The notes: a model not told the origin generated them from the sequence alone. A stretch of 64,000 nt of DNA from Betaproteobacteria bacterium (GCA_028291945.1 JAQGNH010000077.1:51694-115693); one strand, 5' to 3'. Shown: positions 44,427 through 53,754, numbered from the stretch's first letter. Numbers and translations are program-made.

Positions 44427-44810
44427 CTAGTGCAGCACGCGCGGCATCGCCAGCGTGAATTCCGGGATCGGCGCATCGAACTTCACCCCGTCATCAGCGA
44501 CCATCTGGTAACTGCCGCGCATCGTACCGACCGGTGTCGCGATTGCTGCGCCGCTCGTGTATTCAAACGATTCGTTCGGATGCAGCAGCGGCTGCTCTCC
44601 GACGACGCCATCTCCTTTCACTTCTTCGATGTGGCCATTCGCATCGGTGATGATCCAGTGACGGCTTACGAGCTGACACGCAACGCTCCCGGTATTGGTA
44701 ATGGTCATCCTGTAAGCGAAGACGTACCGCTGGTTGTCCGGGTCCGACTGATCGGGAATGAATACAGCTTGCGCTTGAACGGTGATTTGATGTGTATCGG
44801 GCATCGGCAC
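44427..44810 (-). CDS. apaG: ApaG domain protein (Co2+/Mg2+ efflux-associated)
   Basis: A 127-aa ApaG protein. QAVFIPDQSDPDNQRYVFAY, then RMTITNTGSVACQLVSRHWI, followed by EVKGDGVVGEQPLLHPNESFEY and the C-terminal PEFTLAMPRVLH end are near-invariant family features. It adopts an immunoglobulin-like fold; in enterobacteria it is linked to divalent cation tolerance, biochemical role unclear. GTG 44810 or, more likely, ATG 44804 is the start. Upstream of, and possibly coupled to, the patatin gene. Confidence 0.94.
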   Translation of the reverse strand: MPMPDTHQITVQAQAVFIPDQSDPDNQRYVFAYRMTITNTGSVACQLVSRHWIITDANGHIEEVKGDGVVGEQPLLHPNESFEYTSGAAIATPVGTMRGSYQMVADDGVKFDAPIPEFTLAMPRVLH

Positions 44811-44909
44811 ATTTCATATGAATGCGGAAGGCACGGCAAGCATGTTTGTACAGTACGTGGCGTGGCGCAGGATACCCGGCTCCCGAACGGCCCAGCCACC
44901 CGGCCGCGC

Positions 44910-46448
44910 TCAGCTCTGCTGTGCTGCTGTCAGCATCTCCCCTACAGCGCGCAGCGAGGAGTCGAGCGCACCCTGCATCCACGTATGTGCGAGGGACGCG
45001 TGCTCACCTGCGAAGTAGATGCGGCCCTCCGGCGCGACGATGTGGCGGTGCAATTCCGAATGCTGGCCGGGCATGAACCACGCGAAGGCGCCTCCGGCAA
45101 GCGGGTGATGGTCCCACGACCAGCTGGCGGTTTGGTGCACCACACCGGTTTCGCGCAATTGCGGATGCACTCGCGCGAGATGCTGCAAGACTACGTTGGA
45201 GCGCTCTTTATGTGTAAGGCTTGCCAGCCGGCGCGCAGCCTGTCCCCATGAGTACGAAGCGAGAAGGACGCCGGGCCCTATCGACACCCGCGGATCTTTG
45301 GCTTCCACGTTGCTGGACGGATACCAGGTCGTGCCCGTAGGCAAGTCGGTAAACGTGCCGCCCCCATAGATGCCGTCGTCCGATTCCCAGAACCTGCGAG
45401 CGGCAACTGCAAGCACCTTCGTGGACGAGTCGTAGTTGATCTGGCGGATAGCACGCTGTTTCGCGCCCGATAGCTGCGGATGCACTTCAACTCTCGAAAG
45501 CACGGGACAAGGCAACGTGCACAAGACAAAATCGCCCTCCACGCGACGCGTGACACCGCGTTCCAAATAGACTGCGCCGCTTCGAAGTCGCTCTGAATCC
45601 TGAACGAGCTCAGTCACCTCGCAGCCCAGCATGGGTTTGGATTTCAACCGTTCGACGAACGCAGACGCAAGGCGGTCGGTGCCGCCGATGATTTCGTCGA
45701 AGCGCTGCGACCAGACTTGTTCGACTTCCTCCCTCACGTGTTCGCTGGCCGCCGACGACAATAACGTTTCGGCCCCGCCGCCGACGGCCATGTACTCGAT
45801 CGCTTCGTCTGAAAACCCCGCGGCCTCGCACAGCTGCTGCAGCGATTGGCGGTCGAGGGCGAGCACCTCTGCCGTTCGAGGCTGGTCAGACAGCAGATCG
45901 TTCTTCTCGGCGTCACTCAGCCGAGAGGCTGTAGTTCCCACCACCGCCTCCCATATGTCGTCCGGCGTTTTATCGCGCTCGCTTTCGCGAAGCGCGTAGA
46001 GGCGGCTGAGCGCCTTGACGTTACTGATCCGCTGCCGTTCACCGCGCATGAAGCAATACGCATTCGGGTTCGATTGCACGAACTGCCGCAAGGGCAAGCC
46101 GAACTCCTTGACGTAGTGCCGGGTCGTTTCGTGCCGCTGCGGTATTCGCATCGCACCCGCCTCGCCATAGAAGCCGTTGTCGAACCGAAGCGTCCGCACG
46201 CGTCCGCCTACGTGCCGGGTATCCGCTTCGAGTATCGTTACGGAATGGCCGCGGCGTTCGAGCTCATAGGCTGCGCACAAACCCGCAAGTCCGGCACCCA
46301 CGACGATCACGTGGACCGGCTTGCTGCTGTTCGGGATCGCAGCGAAAGTCCGGGACATTGAGCCCGTGGCGGCTGCACCGCTCAACGCGATCAGGCGCCG
46401 AAGAAATTCGCGGCGCGTCAGAGGCGACAGTCGGAGGTAAAGTGACAT
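44910..46448 (-). CDS. Tat-exported flavin amine oxidase / L-amino-acid oxidase-like
   Basis: A 512-aa FAD enzyme. The N-terminus carries a twin-arginine signal (LTRREFLRRLIALSGAAATG), so it should be folded and exported to the periplasm. FAD-binding GAGLAGLCAAYELERRGHSV, then GGRVRTLRF, and the C-terminal GRIYFAGEHASLAHTWMQGA are the monoamine-oxidase family anchors. It would oxidise an amine or amino acid to an imine, giving peroxide. ATG 46448; divergent from the first alpha/beta hydrolase, whose promoter must lie within about 95 bases. Confidence 0.92.
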   Translation of the reverse strand: MSLYLRLSPLTRREFLRRLIALSGAAATGSMSRTFAAIPNSSKPVHVIVVGAGLAGLCAAYELERRGHSVTILEADTRHVGGRVRTLRFDNGFYGEAGAMRIPQRHETTRHYVKEFGLPLRQFVQSNPNAYCFMRGERQRISNVKALSRLYALRESERDKTPDDIWEAVVGTTASRLSDAEKNDLLSDQPRTAEVLALDRQSLQQLCEAAGFSDEAIEYMAVGGGAETLLSSAASEHVREEVEQVWSQRFDEIIGGTDRLASAFVERLKSKPMLGCEVTELVQDSERLRSGAVYLERGVTRRVEGDFVLCTLPCPVLSRVEVHPQLSGAKQRAIRQINYDSSTKVLAVAARRFWESDDGIYGGGTFTDLPTGTTWYPSSNVEAKDPRVSIGPGVLLASYSWGQAARRLASLTHKERSNVVLQHLARVHPQLRETGVVHQTASWSWDHHPLAGGAFAWFMPGQHSELHRHIVAPEGRIYFAGEHASLAHTWMQGALDSSLRAVGEMLTAAQQS

Positions 46449-46544
46449 AGCCGGGCCGAATAGCAGCGTTCGATTCTAACCGCCCTTGCTTTGGCTATTT
46501 CGCTGTATATTCCACCGCACACAGGGCAGATCATCAAGGTCGCG

Positions 46545-47474
46545 ATGTCGTCGAGCCAACACACGAAAGCGAACGCTCCATCGATTCAGACAGCGAGCAC
46601 CGATGCGTACCCCGCCGGCCTCGCGCCCGCTCCGCATACGAGCCGATTCGTCGAAGCCAACGGCGTGAAGCTCCACTATCTCGATTACGGCACCGAAGGT
46701 CGACCAGCGATGCTCTGTCTGCACGGCGGCGCTGTCAATGCGCACTGGTTCGATTTCGTCGCCGCGGGCTTCACCGCCGACTATCACGTGCGCGCGCTGG
46801 ATCAGCGGGGCCACGGAGACAGCGCGTGGGCAGAGCCGCCCGCCTACGGTTATGACCGCTACGCAGCGGATCTTGCGGAGGTGATCGAAAAACTCGACCT
46901 GCGCGACGTGGTCCTTGTCGGGCATTCGATGGGTGGTCTGGTTTCTCTCGTGTATGCGGCCAACTATCCGGGGCGGGTGAAGACGCTCATCGTCATCGAC
47001 TCGACGCTGCGCGCAACCCCCGAACGTGTCGCCGTGTTGCACGATATCGGCAACCGGCAGGGCAGCAGTTACGACACCCACCAGGAATTCCTCGCGCGCT
47101 TTCGGCTGCGGCCGGAGGGCACCACCGCCGTGCCTGCGATCATTCGCTATCTCGCTGAGCGCGGCGGGCGGCAGGGCGCTGACGGCAGGTGGCGGCACAA
47201 GTTCGATCGCAACGTCTACGCCAAACGCGAATTGCTGGACATCATGCCGCACTGGGATCGAATCCGCATTCCCGCACTGCTGGTGAAAGGCGGCTTGAGC
47301 GAGCGCATCACGCCTGACATTCACGACGAGATCAGGACGCGTTGCCCGCAGGTCGAGTTGGTCGAAGTCGAAGGTAGCGACCATCACGTCACGCTCGACA
47401 ATCCCAAAGGGTTCGTAGAGGTGGTGCAGGTGTTTTTGCGACGCAGCGATGAAGCGCGGAAGGTGACGGCGTGA
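46545..47474 (+). CDS. Alpha/beta-fold hydrolase, paralog A
   Basis: A 309-aa hydrolase from ATG 46545. Landmarks: LHYLDYGTEGRPAMLCLHGG (oxyanion HG), DQRGHGDS, nucleophile elbow GHSMGG and catalytic His in EGSDHHVTLDNP. At the position after strand 7 where the acid is often found, the motif is VKGGLSER with Ser, so the acid is more likely the Asp after strand 6 (VIDSTLR). Strikingly similar to the proteins at 52867 and 56063. Its stop codon lies within an octamer repeat. The Gfo/Idh/MocA dehydrogenase gene follows 91 bases later. Substrate unknown. Confidence 0.92.
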   Translation: MSSSQHTKANAPSIQTASTDAYPAGLAPAPHTSRFVEANGVKLHYLDYGTEGRPAMLCLHGGAVNAHWFDFVAAGFTADYHVRALDQRGHGDSAWAEPPAYGYDRYAADLAEVIEKLDLRDVVLVGHSMGGLVSLVYAANYPGRVKTLIVIDSTLRATPERVAVLHDIGNRQGSSYDTHQEFLARFRLRPEGTTAVPAIIRYLAERGGRQGADGRWRHKFDRNVYAKRELLDIMPHWDRIRIPALLVKGGLSERITPDIHDEIRTRCPQVELVEVEGSDHHVTLDNPKGFVEVVQVFLRRSDEARKVTA

Positions 47475-47502
47475 CGAAGTGACGCAGTGACGAACTGACC
47501 AA
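47463..47502 (+). repeat. Five tandem degenerate octamers (GTGACGAA type)
   Basis: Five head-to-tail 8-base units, GTGACGGC, GTGACGAA, GTGACGCA, GTGACGAA and CTGACCAA, with strict eight-base period. The first unit is within the last codons of the hydrolase gene and the second contains its TGA stop. Related words recur at the ends of other genes at 53751-53800, 54679-54725 and 55950-55979. Confidence 0.8.
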
Positions 47503-47565
47503 AACCCAGTGGTTGGATCCAACGCCGAATCGAACCGAAAAGCAGCCACTCCAAAGGAGAAAAGC

Positions 47566-48672
47566 ATGAGTTCATCCGAACGTTTGCGTGTCGGGCTTAT
47601 CGGTGCAATGGGAAGATGGGGACCGAGGGCGCACATCCCCGCCCTGAAACGATTGCCGGAGGTCGATCTCTACGCGCTCTGTACGGCGCACGCGGACACG
47701 GCGCAAGCCGCGGCCGAGAAATATGGGGTGGAGCGCGCGTATGGCGATGTCAGCGCGATGAATGCGAACCCCCAGGTCGAGGCGGCGCTCGTTGCCGTGC
47801 GTGTGCCCGCGCACTACGCACTTACGAAGAACGCGCTGGAAGCGGGCAAGCACGTTTACTGCGAGTGGCCGTTGGGCGCGAACTTGAAGGAAGCCGAGGA
47901 GCTGGCAGCGCTCGCCCGCAAGATGAAGGCGCACACGATGGTGGGCCTGCAGCGGCGCGCTTCGCCTGCGTACCTGCGCTTGCGCGAGCTCGTCAGCGAG
48001 GGCTACGTCGGACAAGTACTGTCAGTGAACATGAGTCACATGGGCAGCGGCGTGCTGACGCGCACGGCAGACCGCACGTGGCAGCGGGACGTCACCCTGG
48101 GTGCGAACACCTTGACGATCACGTTCGGCCATTCCATCGATGCCTTGTGTATGGTCGTGGGCGAGATCACTGAAGTCGCGGCGGTCGTGAGCACGCAGGT
48201 CCCGCGGTGGTTCGAGACCGACACGAAGAAATTCGTCGACGTGACATCGCCCGATAACATCATGATGACGGGCAGGCTCGAAGGCGGCGCGGTGGTCAGT
48301 GCCAACCTGGGCGTGCACCCGTACCACGGCACGGGTTACCGGCTGGAGATCTACGGCACAGAAGGTACCCTCGCGATGATCGGCGGCGGTGAGGCGGGGC
48401 AGGAGGTGAAGCGCAAAATCATGGGCGGGCGCAAGGACGATAAAGCGCTGCAGGAGCTGCCTGTCCCGGACCGGTTGAAGTGGGTGCCGAAGGAAGTGCA
48501 GGAGCTTGGCCCCTCGTACGATGTGGGTCAGATGTGGGTCAGGTTTACCGAAGCGATCCGCACCAATGCCCGTGTCGAGCCGGACTTCGATTTCGCGGTG
48601 CGACGCCATAAGCTGCTCGACGCGATCGTTCGCGCGTCAGAGACGGGGCAGCGGCAGAAGGTTGCGCTGTAG
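47566..48672 (+). CDS. Gfo/Idh/MocA-family NAD(P)-dependent dehydrogenase
   Basis: A 368-aa oxidoreductase from ATG 47566, preceded by AAAGGAG. N-terminal Rossmann fold (RVGLIGAMGRWGPRAHIPAL, with an unusual GAMGRWG loop), then VRVPAHYALTKNALEAGKHV and the family EWPLGANLKEAEEL, where EKP is usual but the Lys is replaced by Trp (EWP). The C-terminal domain includes TITFGHSIDALCMVVGEI with the candidate catalytic His. The family oxidises or reduces sugars, inositols and related polyols. The EWP variant is common in one subgroup, so activity may persist with a different Lys. Paired with hydrolase paralog A. Confidence 0.9.
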   Translation: MSSSERLRVGLIGAMGRWGPRAHIPALKRLPEVDLYALCTAHADTAQAAAEKYGVERAYGDVSAMNANPQVEAALVAVRVPAHYALTKNALEAGKHVYCEWPLGANLKEAEELAALARKMKAHTMVGLQRRASPAYLRLRELVSEGYVGQVLSVNMSHMGSGVLTRTADRTWQRDVTLGANTLTITFGHSIDALCMVVGEITEVAAVVSTQVPRWFETDTKKFVDVTSPDNIMMTGRLEGGAVVSANLGVHPYHGTGYRLEIYGTEGTLAMIGGGEAGQEVKRKIMGGRKDDKALQELPVPDRLKWVPKEVQELGPSYDVGQMWVRFTEAIRTNARVEPDFDFAVRRHKLLDAIVRASETGQRQKVAL

Positions 48673-48694
48673 CCGTTGCCGGGGGGCAAACGCG

Positions 48695-49666
48695 TCAGTG
48701 CGCTAGAACGCGCGCCATTTCCAGCAATGCGCCGTCGATCGGCTTGGTTTTGCCGACGACATCTGCGAGCGGGGTGGCGGCGATCTCGTTGCTGAGCAGT
48801 CCGACCAGCACGCCGGATTTATCGAGCGCGAGGTGGTCTACTGCGGCTGCGCCGAGGCGGGTGGCGAGAACGCGGTCGGCCGCGGTCGGAACCCCGCCTC
48901 GCACCACGTGGCCCAGCGTGGTTACGCGCAGACCGAAACCGATCGTGTCGCGGTGCTCGGCGAAATGCCGCATCATGGCTTGCGCGCCATGCTTCGCACC
49001 TTCGGCGACCACGACGAGCGCATGCGTCTTGCCTCTTCGATAGGCATCGCCCAGCCGTTGCGCGACTTCCTGCGGCTCGACTTCGAACTCGGGCGTGGCA
49101 ATCACTTCGGCGCCGCCGGCGATTCCTGTCATCAGCGCGATATAGCCGCAGTTGCGCCCCATGGTTTCGACCAGGAAGGCGCGCTGATGCGACGATCCCG
49201 TGGTGCGCAGGCGGTCGATCGACTCGAGCGTGATGTTCACTGCAGTATCGACGCCGATAGACACGTCCGTTCCGAGGAGGTCGTTGTCGATCGTGGAGGC
49301 GATTCCCACGATCGGGAACCCCGCCTGGGCGATACGGTTGGAACCGGCCTGCGAGCCGTTGCCGCCGATCACGATCAGAGCGTCGATCCCGCGCCGCCGG
49401 ACATTTGAGAGTGCCCTGTTAAGTCCTGCCTCCTCCTGAAACTCCGAAGATCGCGCGCTTCCGAGCACCGTGCCCCCACGCTGGATGATGCCGCCGACAT
49501 CGCGGGCGTGCAGCAGGTCCATCGTGTTCGCGAGTAGACCCGTGAAACCATTGCGAATACCGTAGACTTCCCAGCCGCGTGCGAGCGCAGCGCGAGTCGC
49601 CGCGCGCACCGCAGCGTTCATGCCCGGGGCGTCGCCTCCACTCGTCAAAATTCCAATCCGCTGCAT
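48695..49666 (-). CDS. pfkA: 6-phosphofructokinase
   Basis: Phosphorylates fructose 6-phosphate in glycolysis. 323 aa, the length of bacterial PfkA. RIGILTSGGDAPGMNAAVRA is the ATP-binding start; STIDNDLLGTDVSIGVDTAV holds the catalytic Asp (TIDND); METMGR-type segment reads VETMGRNCGYIAL. The phosphate-donor motif reads GGNGS where ATP enzymes normally have GGDGS, so the magnesium-binding Asp is Asn. The Gly that favours ATP over pyrophosphate is kept. Convergent with the dehydrogenase gene; the coiled-coil gene lies 206 bases upstream on the same strand. Confidence 0.92.
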   Translation of the reverse strand: MQRIGILTSGGDAPGMNAAVRAATRAALARGWEVYGIRNGFTGLLANTMDLLHARDVGGIIQRGGTVLGSARSSEFQEEAGLNRALSNVRRRGIDALIVIGGNGSQAGSNRIAQAGFPIVGIASTIDNDLLGTDVSIGVDTAVNITLESIDRLRTTGSSHQRAFLVETMGRNCGYIALMTGIAGGAEVIATPEFEVEPQEVAQRLGDAYRRGKTHALVVVAEGAKHGAQAMMRHFAEHRDTIGFGLRVTTLGHVVRGGVPTAADRVLATRLGAAAVDHLALDKSGVLVGLLSNEIAATPLADVVGKTKPIDGALLEMARVLAH

Positions 49667-49872
49667 CTAATTACCCGTTAGGCAAACAATCGATCGCTTT
49701 CCTTGCGCGGTGGTTTACCACGGATTGTTCGGAAAACACAGAGTCGGCGACGCAAGTCACTCCTGAAGCGCGACCGCTGAATATGAACGTTACGCGAGAC
49801 GTTCCGCAACGCGCTGCCTACGATTTGAGCGTTGCGTCGGTTTAAAGGAAGGTCTTTGGCCCTAGGCGAGTC

Positions 49873-51039
49873 TCAGCGTTTGGCTGTTTTTCGCAGCGCA
49901 CGGTGTGTCAACTCTAACGCCCGGTCCTGGTCCATTCTCGCTTCTTTTAGCGCGGATTCGAGCTTTTTTCGTATCTGTTCAGCTTGCGCGCGGATTTGCG
50001 CCGGGTCTTCCGTGCGCACGGGCGGCTCGTCTGCGGCATCATCGGCCTGCAGCGTGCTGTCTTTGTTACCCGCCGGCTGCTCTGCATCTACCTCTGCGTC
50101 TACATCTACCTCTGCAGCTGCATCTCTGGACGAATGGCTCTCGGTTTCAAGCTGAGCTTCGACTGTGGCCAAGCGTTTGTCCTGCCGGCTTGCAGCGTTT
50201 CTTGCTTCTTCCAGCGCTTTCTCGAGCTCCATCGCTCGCGCTTCGGCCGCGCTGCGTGCCGCTGCAGCTTCGGCATGCGCCTTGGCTTGCTCTTCGAGTT
50301 GCGCCCGCAATGCCTCTTCTCGCAATTGCCGGTCTGCATCGGCCTGCGCTTTCATCTGTGCGACGGCCGCTTCCGCCTGCTCGAGCGCGGCCTGCTTCGC
50401 CTTTAATTCCGCTTCCACCGCTTCGCGTCTCGCTTCCGCCTCCGCAGTTTTTCGCGCGTGCTCTTCAATTCGCGCCTGCTCTTTCTCGGCGAGATTCTTG
50501 GCGGTGCCCAGAGCCTGCTGCGCCTCCTCGCGCCCGCGACGTTCGACCTGCGCGTGCGCATTGATCTTGGCGGCAATCTCCTGCGCTCGCGCGAGTTTCT
50601 CCTGCGTCGTTTTGAGCTGTTGCTCCGCGGCTTCCCGTCGCCGCTCGGCATCGGCATACGCACGCGCCTGCGCTTCGACTCGCAAGCGCTCTTTGGCCGC
50701 AGCATTAGGATCCACCGGTGGCGCGGCGGGCGGTCGCGCGGGCGCCTCGTCTCCCGCGGTTCTGACCGGCGGTGAAGCCTTAGGCGCAATGCGATCTGCT
50801 GTCGGCGACGCGGGGGGCGCAGCCTTAGCCGGCGTGCGATCTGCTGGTGGTGCAGCGGGTGGCGGAGCTTTAGCCGGCGCGCGATCTGCTGGCGGTGCAG
50901 CCGGCGGCGGAGGCTTCAGAGCTTCCGGCGCAGTAAAGTCGAGGTCGATTTCCTCATCAGAGCTCCGCGCTTCGCTTTTGGCGCGCGCCGGGGACTCCGG
51001 GACCGTTTTGCCGCGTCCTACCGGGCCGCGCGTCGACAT
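49873..51039 (-). CDS. Long coiled-coil protein with Pro/Ala repeat linker
   Basis: A 388-aa protein from ATG 51039. A short acidic N-terminus is followed by a low-complexity linker with repeats of PPPAAPPADRAPAKA type (about 40-110), then a continuous Ala/Glu/Arg/Lys-rich coiled coil of about 180 residues, and a small C-terminal helical part (QIRAQAEQIRKKLESALKEA then RMDQDRALELTHRALRKT). No signal peptide, membrane segment or enzyme domain. It starts seven bases after the REC-EAL gene stop, so it is probably cotranslated with it and may be a scaffold or effector of that regulator. Function unknown. Confidence 0.8.
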   Translation of the reverse strand: MSTRGPVGRGKTVPESPARAKSEARSSDEEIDLDFTAPEALKPPPPAAPPADRAPAKAPPPAAPPADRTPAKAAPPASPTADRIAPKASPPVRTAGDEAPARPPAAPPVDPNAAAKERLRVEAQARAYADAERRREAAEQQLKTTQEKLARAQEIAAKINAHAQVERRGREEAQQALGTAKNLAEKEQARIEEHARKTAEAEARREAVEAELKAKQAALEQAEAAVAQMKAQADADRQLREEALRAQLEEQAKAHAEAAAARSAAEARAMELEKALEEARNAASRQDKRLATVEAQLETESHSSRDAAAEVDVDAEVDAEQPAGNKDSTLQADDAADEPPVRTEDPAQIRAQAEQIRKKLESALKEARMDQDRALELTHRALRKTAKR

Positions 51040-51046
51040 ACGAGCC

Positions 51047-52336
51047 TCATCGGGACTTGGCCTGGACAGGCGAGTTGGAGCTGTGGAAAATCGGTTCCAT
51101 CGAGAGCGATCGAACCCAAGCCACATACGCTTGCGCGTCCATGGCTTCGGCGATGAAATGGCCTTGAGCTAGATTGCAGCCCAGCTCCTGCAGGACATTC
51201 CACTCCTCCAGCGTCTCTACACCTTCGGCGACCGCCTTGATCTTGAGTTGTCTCGCAATGTCGAGGCTCGCCTTCAACACATCCATCGCCGTCTTGTCAG
51301 TGGTCGAGTTCGCAACAAACGAGCGGTCGATCTTGAGCTCGGTGAACGGAATGTGAGTGAGCTGTTGAATGGATGACGCGGCAGTGCCGAGGTCGTCTAT
51401 CGACAGGCCGAAGCCCATCATGCGCAAGCGCGTGAGGTTTTCAAGGGCGGTACCGCCCAAGTTGCTCGTAGCCGCCGTTTCGGTTATTTCCAGGCAGATT
51501 CTCTCCGCACCCAGGCCCTGGCCCTGCACGATCTCGGACACCCGGTCGGCGAAATCCCCGCGATTGAGCGACATCAGCGAAATGTTCACGGCGACTACAG
51601 TATTCAGGCCAGCCTTGTCGAAGGCGCTGCAGAACGCGACGCCTTTGCCGAGCATAACGGACGTCAAGTCGTCGATCTTGCCTGACTCCTCGATCAGCTT
51701 GATGAAGCTGGCGGGAAGAACGATGCCTTGTTTTGGATGTCGCCAGCGGGCGAGTGCTTCCGCCCCGACTACGCGGCCGGTGGCGAGCTCAATCTTGGGT
51801 TGAAAGTACGCTTCGAACTGGTCCCTGTCGAGTCCTTCGGCGATCTCGGCCGCCGTAAACGACTGGGCGGCACCGAGACGCGATTTGACCTTCACCTGCG
51901 GCGCGCCCTGATTGCCGAGTAAGCCTTCGAGTGCGGCTACGGTTATCGGTTTACTGATGACTCCGAGAAGGTTGACTCCATAGGCTTTAGCGGTCGCCTC
52001 GGCTGAGGCGAGCAATGTACGTTCCAGCGCGCTCACGATAATGACCGAGCCCCCGTAATCGGCCTCGCCTATCCGACGCATGAATTGCATGCCATCCATG
52101 CCGGGCATCTGGAGGTCGCAGACGATCACGTCGATTCCCGTGCCTTGCTTGAGCAGAATATCGAGCGCTTCCCGGCCATTGCCTGCCGGGTAGACGTTTT
52201 CTGCGCCTTGGGTCTTCAACAATTTGACGACAAGCGTCTGCTGTGTCGGCTCATCTTCAGCGACCAAGAAGCTCAATCCCGCTATCCCCACCCCAATGCC
52301 CCTTTTTCTTGAGCTTTGCGTCGACGCCTGTACCAA
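51047..52336 (-). CDS. REC-EAL response regulator (putative c-di-GMP phosphodiesterase)
   Basis: About 429 aa. The N-terminal receiver (20-140) has the acidic AEDEP, phospho-acceptor Asp74 in VCDLQMPGMDG, and Lys in ISKPI. The EAL domain follows, with AYFQPKIELATGRVVGAEAL (EAL at 193-195) and catalytic DD in SIDDLGTAASSIQQL. The last motif is IDDLGTA rather than the usual IDDFGTG, in the loop that helps dimerisation and metal binding. There is no GGDEF part. TTG 52336 opens the frame; GTG 52291, preceded by AAGGGG, is an attractive alternative that removes 15 residues. Coupled to the downstream coiled-coil gene. Confidence 0.9.
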   Translation of the reverse strand: MVQASTQSSRKRGIGVGIAGLSFLVAEDEPTQQTLVVKLLKTQGAENVYPAGNGREALDILLKQGTGIDVIVCDLQMPGMDGMQFMRRIGEADYGGSVIIVSALERTLLASAEATAKAYGVNLLGVISKPITVAALEGLLGNQGAPQVKVKSRLGAAQSFTAAEIAEGLDRDQFEAYFQPKIELATGRVVGAEALARWRHPKQGIVLPASFIKLIEESGKIDDLTSVMLGKGVAFCSAFDKAGLNTVVAVNISLMSLNRGDFADRVSEIVQGQGLGAERICLEITETAATSNLGGTALENLTRLRMMGFGLSIDDLGTAASSIQQLTHIPFTELKIDRSFVANSTTDKTAMDVLKASLDIARQLKIKAVAEGVETLEEWNVLQELGCNLAQGHFIAEAMDAQAYVAWVRSLSMEPIFHSSNSPVQAKSR

Positions 52337-52866
52337 GAATCATCGCCTGATTCGGCTGCGCCGCGGAAGGCTTTTCGGCACAGTCGCCGGCCTGTGCTGC
52401 AGCGGCGCGACCGCATCGTATCGCGCCGCGTACCGGCCAGCGGGATGATCGTGTCCATCATTCGGGTCCTGGTTGTTCCGCCGGGCTGATCCTCACGCTG
52501 CGCTCACCGGCCGGTCGGCGCCCCTTGGTGAAAGGGGCTGATGATGCTTTTTGGGATCATCTCACATGGTTGGTCTTGGCAGGGGCAGCAGGCACACTAC
52601 ACCGATCAGCAGCCGGGTCGTTACGCCGGGAGGGGCACGCTGAAATATCAAAAGCTGTGTATTCTACTTGCGCTCGAGGCGCGTATCCCCAACCAAGTCG
52701 TGCGCGCTGGGCAGACGGCGAGCTTTGATCCTCAGGTATGCGTCCAGTACTAGGCCCCACATGCCTATTCACCCGAGGTGCCTCGGGAATGCCCAGTGAC
52801 GCCAGTAAGGGCCCGCCCTACTGCGGTATCCTTCCTGTCCAGCATGAAAATCCACATAGGTTCTAG
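52337..52866. other. 530-base region without a convincing gene
   Basis: The largest gap in the window, between the divergent REC-EAL and hydrolase B genes. It holds a perfect 7-bp stem GCCCCTT/AAGGGGC (near 52521-52539) followed by TGATGATGCTTTTT, and a 70-codon frame (52541-52753) with a possible AAAGGGG ribosome site but no recognisable pattern and lower third-base GC than its neighbours. Possibly decayed coding DNA. Promoters for both flanking genes should be at its ends. Confidence 0.4.
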
Positions 52867-53754
52867 ATGACCGAGCGCGCGCACCGTAAGCAAACAGACG
52901 TTCCTGCGGGCCCTGTTCCCGAAGTCGCACCGTATAGCAGCAGGTTTATCGAAGCGGGCAAGCTGAAGCTTCACTATCTGGATTACGGTACCGAAGGGCG
53001 CCCGCCGATGCTGTGTGTACACGGCGGCGCTGCGCATGCGCACTGGTTCGACTACGTGGCGCCGGATTTTGCACCCGATTTTCACGTGCGGGCGGTGGAC
53101 CTTCGCGGCCACGGCGACAGCGAATGGGCCGATCCGCCCGTATACTCGTTCGAGAAGTACGCCTCCGACCTGAACGAAGTCGTCGAGAAGCTCGATTTGC
53201 GTGACTTCGTACTGATAGGCCATTCCATGGGCGGCATGGTATCGCTCGTGTACGCCGCCACGCATCCCGGACGTGTGAGCAGGCTCGTCCTAGTGGATAC
53301 GACGATGCACATGTCGAAAGAGAGCATCGGTCGTTTGCGCGATCTTGGTGCGCGACCGGCGAAGGATTACGCGACACACGACGAATTGATCAGCCGCTAT
53401 CGCCTACAGCCCGAAGGCCCGAACCTCGCAGCCTCTGAAGTGATTCGACACGTAGCGGCACACAGCGGCCGCCAGACAGCTGAAGGCACCTGGCGGCACA
53501 AGTTCGATCGCAGCCTGTACGCCATCTTCGAAAGACGGGACGGCAGGCCTTATTGGAACCACATCAAGGTTCCAGCGCTGCTGGTGAAAGGGGAGCATAG
53601 CAGCCGTGTCAACGCGGAAATCCTGGCCCAGGTTAAAGCGCGGTCGCCGCAGGTAGAGCTCGTGGAAGTGCCGAACAGCGATCATCACATCACGCTGGAT
53701 AACCCAGGCGGGTTCGTGGATGCGGTAAGGGCATGGCTTTCCAGGACGAGCTGA
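52867..53754 (+). CDS. Alpha/beta-fold hydrolase, paralog B
   Basis: A 295-aa hydrolase. LHYLDYGTEGRPPMLCVHGG, DLRGHGDS, nucleophile elbow GHSMGG, VDTTMHM after strand 6 and catalytic His in NSDHHITLDNP. As in its two paralogs, Ser replaces the usual acid after strand 7 (VKGEHSSR). ATG 52867 follows a weak ribosome site. Its stop (TGA) falls in octamer-repeat sequence, and the TIM-barrel isomerase gene begins 70 bases later, so a B-isomerase operon is likely. Confidence 0.92.
   Translation: MTERAHRKQTDVPAGPVPEVAPYSSRFIEAGKLKLHYLDYGTEGRPPMLCVHGGAAHAHWFDYVAPDFAPDFHVRAVDLRGHGDSEWADPPVYSFEKYASDLNEVVEKLDLRDFVLIGHSMGGMVSLVYAATHPGRVSRLVLVDTTMHMSKESIGRLRDLGARPAKDYATHDELISRYRLQPEGPNLAASEVIRHVAAHSGRQTAEGTWRHKFDRSLYAIFERRDGRPYWNHIKVPALLVKGEHSSRVNAEILAQVKARSPQVELVEVPNSDHHITLDNPGGFVDAVRAWLSRTS

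Noticed and set aside
46476..47636. 386-codon open frame on the minus strand
   Set aside because: Antisense to hydrolase paralog A; no recognised pattern and no ribosome site.
52541..52753. 70-codon frame in the 530-base gap
   Set aside because: A possible AAAGGGG site precedes it, but the peptide has no recognisable pattern and third-base GC is lower than in neighbours. Could be decayed coding DNA.
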